Made by a program: the position numbers and the translations under genes
Shown here: piece by piece, positions 56,142-64,000 of the stretch
How positions within the stretch are numbered: position 1 is the first letter of the stretch
Layout: every line of letters starts with the position of its first letter
DNA from: Cyathus striatus
Taxonomy: Eukaryota; Basidiomycota; Agaricomycetes; Agaricales; Nidulariaceae
Length of the DNA: 64,000 bases
Direction: 5' to 3'
Assembly: GCA_025738555.1 (NCBI GenBank)
Contig: JAOVFP010000008.1
Coordinates: 4,402,001-4,466,000 of the forward strand
The notes under the pieces: model-generated
Database searches by the model: none
Told to the model about the DNA's origin: nothing
The model's input: the letters and a program-made list of their open reading frames with translations, nothing else

Positions 56142-57056
56142 TTGCTTCTTAATTCAAAACGAGCACTTGGTGCTATATAGAACTTTCTCCTCCAGGCTCC
56201 AGGTACCATATACATCTTTGCAACTCAACATATATCTTCTCGATTCAATATTGACGTATGTGTAGAAGTAAATTCGGATGAGAGTCCGAAGCGTCCGGAC
56301 TATACCTAACAGTGTTCAGCTGTAAGATCATTAACAAATGTGTTGCAGATATATGCTGCGGCATGTATATATAACGTGCAATATAATTCAATTTGACAAC
56401 TTCTACATAACTGATTGCTTTGTTAGTGCCTGATTCCATGTCGGTGTTCGAAGCCGTTGCATGATTTTGATTGCACAGTTGTTTACCGCCCTGGTGAAGT
56501 GTAACTGTGCAACAGTTTTTTGTTACCCGTATCACGCGATGACGGCAAACTTTGCCTTGATCTCAGATTTTTCACGTCTTCATTTATGTATGCAAGTATC
56601 GAGGTTGTCGCAGCGTCGCCTTCATAACGCCCTTATGATAGTTGTCCTTGCGTAGAAAATTCAGACTAGCTAAAGCTTGGCGGTACTGTAGCGATTCAGT
56701 AAACCTCAGTGCAAGCACCAGTGAGCAGCGGCTGAGCCTCTCAGCCAACTCTCAGCAGCTAAGGAACTGGTCCATGTGGTTATCAATTGCTTATGCTAAC
56801 ATCGATGCTAATCAAGCTTAATTTACTCATGGTACTTTTCGCCCGCGTTTGACAGAACTTACCCAGTGGCACTGTGGAGTATGTAGTTGTCGGATTCTAT
56901 GCGGGCGTTTTGTCACGGGCGCTGATGAACCTGCCAACTCAAGATCATGAGACAGACTTGATATACTTGAGTTACAGTGTTGTCGACTCTCTAACAAGCT
57001 TCCAGTCGATACTCGACGACGCGACGGCCTAGTAGCGTTGGTTTGAATTCCTTCAG
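56142..57056. other. 915-bp gap, no gene
   Basis: No frame continues the fungal-specific domain of the gene to the left. AT-rich with a TATATATAACG at about 56366 and a CAGC-rich block at 56720-56765 (GAGCAGCGGCTGAGCC, CAACTCTCAGCAGC). Holds the DUF6533 promoter. Confidence 0.5.
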
Positions 57057-59045
57057 ATGTCGTCGGGCGAGCTTTCCCAGGCATACACTATTGCAGCATA
57101 CCTGCGTGTGGCTTCCATTGCTGTTGCTCTCTACGAGTGTGTTGAATGCCGTCTATCTGAAACCGGCCGATTGCTAATCAAAGTTACTAAATCAATTGAC
57201 CAGCTACTTGGAAACTCAGCCAACGGCATGGAGGTTTTACAGGCAGCAATGGGTAGCAAGAAGAATATCGTCGGTGATGTTCCTCATAGCTACCAATCAG
57301 CATTAATGAAGCCTTCTTTAGACTTCCTGCTGTTCTCTTCATTATCTTGAGGTTAGCCTTTCTTATCCATTATTGTATTGGGCTTGCAGCAATGCCGACG
57401 AGGTCTACTCCCCAGATATGTTAGCATTATCACGCTTACACTCAGCAATGTTCTATTTTTGCCAATCTCTTCTGTATGAAGTGCTGATTGTTGGCTAATT
57501 GTCACCAAAGGTTGGATTCTTTTATTACCATTTTTCACCTGCTGTCTGCCGAAAATACTTTTTACTCGCACCAGCATTCAAAGGTATTCGCCAACTGTCA
57601 TTATTCAATGACAACTGTGACCGTTATTTTCTAATTTGTTTAACAGTCTTGCAAGCAATGGTATCACAAGTTATTATAGGCGTTCGGTGAGCAAAGCTCG
57701 TTATTGAGAGACTAAGTATGTTCACGCGATTTATTTTGAATTTGTTTCAGAGCCTATAATCTATCCAGAAGATCTAAAGTTATTGCCACTTTCCTGGTTT
57801 TTATTTATATCATCGCTTGCGTAGTAAGTTACACATAAAAGTCCAGTCGAAGTTGCTACAGGCGACTGAGGCGATTTTAAAAACTTTAGCTGCAATGGGT
57901 CACCACTATGTTTCAGAGGTCACGTATGTCTCGTGTGTCACTACGGATCGTTCAGTTTTTTGTTAACTTGTAGGTTAGCTCGCCTAGGGAATCGTTATGG
58001 TCAGGAAATCGAAGAAGGCATAGTTAGTTATTACATACCTCTCATAAAAAGATTCACGGCTGACCTCGGCGGCAACCCTTTCTTAGGGAAAGTAAGATAG
58101 CCTGAAATATATTGGTGATCATTTACTCCGATTCGTGTCTGATGCGCGTCGTAACAGCTGCGGGGCATTCAATGAACGGAAGTTACTCGGAGCCTGGATT
58201 CACTATGTCGTTGCAATAGTCTACGATATCGTCGTAACGGCTATTTCAATCTTGTATCTTCTGAAGTATAAACCTGTGATGAACAACTCTATGTGTGTAC
58301 TGTTTCCCATCCATTTACACTTCTGCTCACTACTAGCTATAAGGCTGTTCAAGGTTACCAAAATGTGAGTGTTTATCCGCTAATTGCTATGTTTTTAACT
58401 TACGATGGGTAGGATGTTGTACGATGGGCTAGGTTATTTAGTGATGCTGACTGGTGCGTTAACCTCTTTTCATAATTTTCCAACTGAAGGTTGCTCAAGC
58501 CACTGTAAAGCCGTGAATATTTTAAATCTAGTACTTTATAGAACAAGTCGTGATATACAGGTATGCCAAAACTAAATTGTTACATTCACGGGCAGGAATG
58601 ACATTTCTTTAGAATGCTGGGTTAGTCAACATTGTCTTCACAACTGTCGCAGATATCAACCATACTATAACGACTCTTAGAGCTTCACTTGGATACTGCG
58701 TTTCTTGGATAATGAGTCAGAGACTCCTTATCCATTTGCACAGTAAGTGCTTTCTATCCTAGGTTACAATACTCGTCACTGGAAGAACTTCCAGACGCCC
58801 AACGGGAACGTCGACTTGATAGTCTCAATAACATCGTGACAGTTAGTCAGAGTGGAAATTCGGCTTATGACGATAGCGAGGTATTTCCAAGCGAGAATAA
58901 AAGCAGCGATTTTGAGCTCACCCAACCGGAATTCGACATCGAAACGGCGCCTCCAGAAAGCATGACAAGTGCACCTGTGGGAATGAATCGTGTTATACAT
59001 ATGTATAGGAAGCACGCACGGCCTCGATCTGCAGTCACGCAATAG
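57057..59045 (+). CDS. DUF6533 multi-span membrane protein
   Basis: Agaricomycete membrane-protein family, about seven helices, function unknown. The start at 57057 gives SQAYTIAAYLRVASIAVALY; an intron of about 67 nt completes YDYLETQPTAWRFYRQQW, the DUF6533 signature. Following exons: LPAVLFIILRYVSIITLTLS, NVGFFYYHFSPAVC, AMVSQVIIGVRAYNLSRRSK, VIATFLVFIYIIACV, AWIHYVVAIVYDIVVTAIS, LYDGLGYLVMLT, NILNLVLYRTSRDIQ, NAGLVNIVFTTVADINH and SLGYCVSWIMSQRLLIHLH. The cytosolic tail has ELPDAQRERRLDSLNN and a long acidic Ser-rich stretch ending RKHARPRSAVTQ. A dozen short introns; one or two joins (57290, 57920-58130) are uncertain. Same strand as, and downstream of, the short zinc-cluster gene. Confidence 0.75.
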
Positions 59046-59630
59046 GGTAAAAAGTGAATGACTGTGATCCCTCGTACGGCAGTGTAATATAGTACTTAAT
59101 AATATGTGCGTTCTCTGCGCTCATGATGTGCCTCGCCATGGAACCTTCTATCTTTTACACGCATGCGTTTTTCTATGTAATAACCATTCTTCATGAGAAA
59201 ATCTGCATCCTTGATCAGCGACAACAACTATGTTGTAATTATTACAGCGCATAACCAATATTGTGATGAGTTCTGACTCTTGCATTAGTCAGGGCTCAAG
59301 AATAACCTAGGGTCTAAATCAAGCCGTAATATGATGGGGCTGCTTACATGCACTCCGATACAGGACTCGCTGGTGAAACATCGCAGCTACAGTGTGCACG
59401 GGCCTCGGCCCGAGGTATTTTGGACGTCCTTGAGATCCCAAAAAAATCGGTCCAACATTTATCTCTGAAACACTCAGTCAAGAAGAGAAAGGGATGATAA
59501 AAGCTAAATAAACCCTGTGCAGTGTGAATAAGCTCATCATACCCTATGCGTCGCAAGCAAACGTACAAATGAGCCTTAGCGAGTGAGAACATCATATATA
59601 CCCACCGCGATCAAGTTGTTCAACGTGAAT
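59046..59630. other. convergent intergenic gap
   Basis: 585 bp between two convergent genes, AT-rich, with no supported frame. The minus-strand frame 59344-59595 has no known content. Holds both terminators. Confidence 0.5.
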
Positions 59631-60810
59631 TTATGAATTCCAGGGAAGTGTGCCCGTGAACAGTGAAGACTGGCTGCCCTCATTGTCATCAGGACACCAA
59701 TCCATCAAAGAGGTCAATTCTGGTGATGAGACATAGTATGAGTGAAAACGGGAATATGGATTCCGGTTTCGCCGCTTTGCAAGCAAGACTGTGTGACAGC
59801 CATACAGATCCACAGAATATGGAAGGTATCCATTTTGCCTCTGGAGAGCACAATACATAAACAACCACGAACCAATAAGGAAGATAACTCTACTAATCTT
59901 ACCTCTCCTTCTTCTGCATTTCGATTGTCCACATCACTGGGATTAACACCAATGTAATGGAACCTATCATCTGGCCACTGAATTGCGGATCGGTGCAGGT
60001 CCGTGAACCTCGCTCGTTTGAATTCATATCCAACGACTGTTATTTTGTTTGGGTAATGCCCGGTAAATTCTCTAAAGCGTAAAATCGAGAATAACAAATT
60101 CTGATATGAATCAAGTGCGTAGTTTTCTGTTGTAGCCCGGATAAATGACTGCTCTGAAATACCAAATATATGAGCTGAAAGGGCAAGACGCAAGTAGGAT
60201 TCTGCTTCTGTAGTAGTTGAGTTTAATCTAGTCTGGCCTCTAAACAAAGATATTCCGTGTCATTTCATGGATCTGGAACCAGGTTTAAAACTCACCCGCT
60301 GAATACCAAAAGAGCCTGTTCATCTGATATTGCCAACTCCGCTCTGAAGGATACTTGGTGTCAAAATTAGGGTATCCTGATATGCATATCTTACCCTTTT
60401 TGAATATGCTGGAAAAAAGCATCAATGCGATTTCCGCCTTTCTGGTATGATTCAAGGAGCCAGTCGTCTTCATGAAGGCGTCCACGTGAGTCCATTCCTA
60501 CCCAAATGGAATGGCACGGCACAATGACAAGATGCTGCAAGGCTTGAAGAAAAGGCTTCCGCGACACGGTCGATAGCACACCTCGATATTGGGAGTTAAG
60601 GTTTTGCACATTATACACGTCACTTGACGGCATATATGCACATATATTGAGAATCAGAGATACCATGCAGATTGTGACCAAGAGAATAACAGCACTATTT
60701 GTTAGTCGGGTACGCCGAAGAAGAATGTCTTTGATTCTCTTTTGAGGGGAAGATATCATGTAAGGATGATGATGCCTCGTGGAAGAAAGTGAAACTGGAG
60801 AAGGAAGCAT
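59631..60810 (-). CDS. DUF218 domain membrane-anchored protein
   Basis: Start at 60810; a basic cytosolic head (QKRIKDILLRR), one signal-anchor helix (NSAVILLVTICMVSLILNIC), then the DUF218 fold: HLVIVPCHSIWVGMD, EDDWLLESYQKGG, and across introns ELAISDEQALLVFSGGQTR, TTEAESYLRLA, TENYALDSYQNLLFSILRF, REFTGHYPNKITVVGYEFKR, RFHYIGVNP and DLYGCHTVLLAKRRNRNP. Fungal relatives of bacterial YdcF/SanA/ElyC proteins share this exact pattern (GGQT, ENYALDS, GYEFKR). About 340 residues, ending ELTSLMDWCPDD and a short tail. Biochemical role unknown; a type II membrane topology with lumenal domain is inferred. Divergent from nothing close; the regulator gene ends 294 bp beyond its start. Confidence 0.8.
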
Positions 60811-61104
60811 GGCTGGAGTAGAGAGTGTTTAAAGCAAGTAATCCTCCAGCTTTCAGTTGCAAGCAGAGCTAGTAAATACCATCAACAGTGCGGTCGCCGG
60901 TCGAATCTGAATAATTGCAATGTATGATAATGTTACTGTAGATGGCTGCACGACTAGTACCTAGTCACATGCCTATAAATAAATTTGTACTATGTAAGTT
61001 TGTATGTAAGCTATTTAAAATTTCAATTTTGTTTCAACTTTTCGTTGAACTGTTTCAGGGAAATACTTGTGTAAACATTTGCCACTATAGAATCCACGGA
61101 GAAA
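60811..61104. promoter_or_regulatory. upstream region of the DUF218 gene
   Basis: 294 bp also containing the downstream flank of the next minus-strand gene. AT-rich around 60970-61030; no clear TATA box near 60840. Confidence 0.35.
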
Positions 61105-63670
61105 TCAAGTACTTGGAAAGAAACCTAAAAGACCATCTCGATCCTCAGGAGAGACACCCAATTCCAGATCTATTTGCCAACTCTGTAAGCGTAATTTCAT
61201 TAACTCATCCCAGAAAAACGTCGGTGCCTGCTGATTGGCTTTTAAGAAGTTGCGAATATGTTTTAGCCACAGTTTAACAAGTTTAAAATGGAGATCTGGT
61301 GAAGAGTTCTTCGGTATACTGCACTCGAAAGGTGGGATCCTTTCTTGATATGCCAGTAAGACGACTTGCCCAAGCCAGTAAAACGGTAATGCTATTGGGA
61401 TGAGTATGTTATTTTGCGTGATACTATTTTAGGGATTTATCTTACTGTTTTCGATGAAAGGTGGCTCATTTCCTTCTCGTCTTAGGGGAGATAATTGAAG
61501 TCCCTTGTTCCAATTGAATAGCCAGTTATGAAGCGCAAATTGTGAAAGACAAATTTCTGGATCCATGACGGCCTCTTTCTCTATACCACCACGGGCTGTA
61601 AGTGGATGATCCTTCGAGCAGGCCAGAAAGAGACGACGAAGCACAGAATGGATGAGAACGAAATGTCCAAAATGACTAACTGGTATGGCTTCCGTTAGTA
61701 AACGATTTTGTTCAATCTTGGCAGCGACATCAAACATGCTGGTACCCTTCAACCTTGACTCCGGCGTTCTACAGTGCGAAGGAGTTTGCAGTATTACAAA
61801 CCATTCACTTGACGTTGATGCATTCCACAATGAGTCTTCGCATGGTAGTGACAACAGTAATTCACTGGATTGATAGGATGGTGGAAGGGCAAAGTAAATG
61901 CAATGGCAACAATCATGTATGTATGACCAAAGAATAATTCTAGCCTGAAAATTAGGGAACAATCTTAACTTCCAACTCCGTAACATACCGCTTCGCCGTT
62001 TCGTTTATTACCCACTGCATCCAAAGTATTTCCAGAGGCAACTCTTTATGGCTTCCTGGAGTCCAACTTGCTATCTTTGAAATAAGAGATGTCCGTCGTA
62101 TCATCTACAAATATCATGGTTTTGAAATTAAGCGGATGATAAGTTCCCGCTTCGACTAACCATTACGAGCATTCCATGATATATGCTAGACGATGCCCGC
62201 TGATCTGCCTGTTGATGGAACAGACCTATTGTCTGTAGCAAAACGACAGCCAAAATAAGTTCGACTTGTTCGGATACGTCAGATGAATTTTTAGCCTGTT
62301 ACCATACTTATCAGCAGTGTTCTTTTGATCGATAAATATGAGCAACATTACGAAGTCTTTAACCAATGCATCTCGTGCCGAGTTTAATGTCATTGTGACA
62401 AATTGACTGGCTTTTCGAGTTCTAACGAACAGGGCACCACAGGCTTGCATGGCAGTTACGAGAATCAGTGACTTTCCCTTTGAGCTGAACGTTGGAGTAT
62501 GAACGAGGGGTATCTGCGAAAGAAATATTGCGAAAAAACAATGCACTAAGCTGTCTCAGAAAAAAATGACACTGCGAGTAATTTATCACGTACTGTAATG
62601 CTGAAGCTCACATTCGTTAGGATTTTCAAGGTCTTCCGTGGCATATCCAACGCGATCATCCAAAAGCATTTCAGAGGAATTATGTGGAAACGAGGTTAGC
62701 TCGAAGTCCTAAACTTCCCCAAATAGGTGTATCTGTAGTACTAGTCGAAGGAAAATCGAGTTCTGGGGAAAATACATTGCTGAAAAATGACTCAAACATA
62801 TCATTAGAATACCCTCTTGATATGTGGGTACTGGTTCCTATCGGAGCATCCATATCTGTTATTGTAATGTAATCAGAGTCTACGGAGGAATAAATATCTG
62901 ATTGGGCATCAGTTTTGCTTCTATGCCTGTCAAGCGACAGACGTCCTTCCAAGGATGAAGGTGTTAATGAATGTCCATACGCCTCATTATCATGCCCCGA
63001 ACTTTTTGAAGCAGCATTATTGGAAGCACTGATAGAATTCAAAAGCGCATAGTCAACGCCTTGAACATTTGCCAGTGCAGGCCGTGGGAGAGAGAAATCG
63101 TAGGGTCCTCTACCTCTCTTCGAAGAAGGCGGCCCGGCAACACACGGAATCCCTCGAGCTTTACATTTTGAGCAAGGAGATTCGCGATCACACTTAACCT
63201 TCGACGTTACGCAAGAGATGCACGCCTTGCGTCGAGGCCGTTCAGAACTACACGAACAGTTATCCGATGTTTTAAACTGAAGGGTACGAAACCGTACCTA
63301 TTGATGCAAGACTTTTTGTGCCTTGTCAACAAATCACTCCTAGTAAATTGCGCCTCACATAACTTGTAGTTAGAAGACATCAACACTCATAAGTACATGA
63401 ATAATCAACGTGATTGTATTACACTTACATTGCATTTATAGAGTCGCTCGTTCGTGTCTAGTATTAAACGAAACTGAGCTTTTGTAATGACAGAATATGA
63501 AGAAACTTGCGAGTTCGAAGGTGACGATTCAAGTGAGTTGTACGCGTAAATTTAGCTGGGCAGTACGGGCAGACTTTGTTCTGGGGCAGAACAGGATGGT
63601 TACCCGCGTGATTTCGCATTCTTGAAATGTATCCATCTTTCTTTTGCTCATTGCGTCCAGCGCCGGACAT
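61105..63670 (-). CDS. transcription factor with two C2H2 fingers plus a Zn2Cys6 cluster
   Basis: Start chosen at ATG 63670 (MSGAGRNEQKKDGY); an in-frame ATG-like start upstream would add a non-polar stretch. C2H2 finger 1: CPYCPAKFTRTTHLNRHLRTH; finger 2 across two introns: YKC.LCEAQFTRSDLLTRHKKSC. Next, after an intron near 63290, the Zn2Cys6 cluster: ACISCVTSKVKC, then CSKCKARGIPC, all six Cys present. A Ser-rich linker (63050-62680) follows, then the fungal-specific regulatory domain: IPLVHTPTFSSKGKSLIL, MIRRTSLISKIASWTPGSHK, LEILWMQWVINETAKR, SHFGHFVLIHSVLRRLFLAC, LPFYWLGQVVLLAYQE and FFWDELMKLRLQSWQIDLEL, ending at TGA 61105-61107. About 720 residues in about nine exons. It looks intact. 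Target genes unknown. Confidence 0.85.
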
Positions 63671-64000
63671 TTCGATTCTTGCACAGAATTCTAAGATGAC
63701 GGAAGTATATGTACCAAATTCGAGAGAAGTGGGCGAACACAAGGAACAGTTATTTATATCGGTTGTAGTAAGTAGTACGTAACTCTTAAGAGGCTCATCA
63801 AAGATGTAAACAGATGACATGCATGTGACGACTTTGGCTAAGTGAGTCGTGACTAAGTTACAGTAGACTACTTACTGTACTGTATGAGTACAGTAGTACT
63901 TCGTGGTCGTGTTCAATGGTGATGGGCTTAGGAGTGTCTCTGAAACACCAGTTTTATTTTTAAATGATTTTAAAGTCGCGACATGGACATTCCATGTACA
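63671..64000. promoter_or_regulatory. upstream region of the double-finger regulator
   Basis: Contains CTTACTGTACTGTATGAGTA and CAGTAGTACTTCG at 63875-63903, in which ACTGTACT and AGTACAGT form an 8-bp inverted repeat with a 5-nt loop, a candidate operator-like palindrome or simply another copy of the AGTACT-type intergenic word. Confidence 0.35.

Noticed and set aside
16927..63670. secondary-metabolite gene cluster around the P450 and the zinc-cluster regulators
   Set aside because: No core synthase, the P450 is 35 kb from the first regulator, and the genes between are housekeeping or transposons.

Overview
The window is nuclear DNA of a filamentous basidiomycete, almost certainly an agaricomycete mushroom. 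Genes are split by many short introns (about 50-70 nt, GT..AG, with one clear GC..AG). Several families are typical of that group: BTB/POZ proteins, a DUF6533 membrane protein, an FxGGxRxCIG-type cytochrome P450, and DIRS and hAT elements of agaricomycete type. I cannot name the genus.

Layout. Bases 1-3600 hold a fragment of a repetitive protein and otherwise no gene I recognise. Bases 3617-19387 are a dense gene island: DASH subunit Dad2 (-), Mediator subunit MED12 (+), a RING E3 ligase (-), a BTB protein (-), a YCII-domain protein (+), mitochondrial enoyl-CoA hydratase (+), a DMAC1/DUF4536-like membrane protein (-), a second BTB protein (+) and a cytochrome P450 (+). Bases 19388-42540 are a 23-kb AT-rich transposon block with no host gene that I can see. 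It contains a decayed DIRS-type tyrosine-recombinase retrotransposon, a hAT element with a perfect 8-bp target duplication and a second element nested in its intron, three TA-flanked MITE-like elements, three solo LTRs each with a perfect 5-bp target duplication, tandem repeats, and a cluster of palindromic short repeats. Bases 42561-63670 are a second gene island: Mtf2-like mitochondrial protein (+), a WW-MyTH4-RhoGAP protein (-), a 6-phosphogluconate-dehydrogenase-like protein (-), a UCH37-type deubiquitinase (-), Mediator MED31 (+), a SLC35C2/Ymd8-type transporter (+), a short Zn2Cys6 regulator (+), a DUF6533 membrane protein (+), a DUF218 protein (-) and a regulator combining C2H2 fingers with a Zn2Cys6 cluster (-).

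The genes do not form one pathway. Most are housekeeping: transcription (MED12, MED31), ubiquitin system (RING protein, UCH37), kinetochore (Dad2), mitochondrion (enoyl-CoA hydratase, DMAC1-like, Mtf2-like) and Rho signalling. The accessory part is the P450, the two zinc-cluster regulators and the DUF6533 protein. I see no biosynthetic core enzyme, so I do not call a metabolite cluster.

The strongest unusual signal is in the transposon block. Reading frames there are broken mainly at expected arginine codons (CGA to TGA stops, CGC/CGT to CAC/CAT histidines), as cytosine deamination at CpG would produce. Two copies of one short repeat differ mostly at CpG sites, and one copy preserves the site into which the 4.8-kb DIRS-bearing segment is inserted in the other. 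I did not find evidence for a wholly new system; the findings list what deserves a second look.
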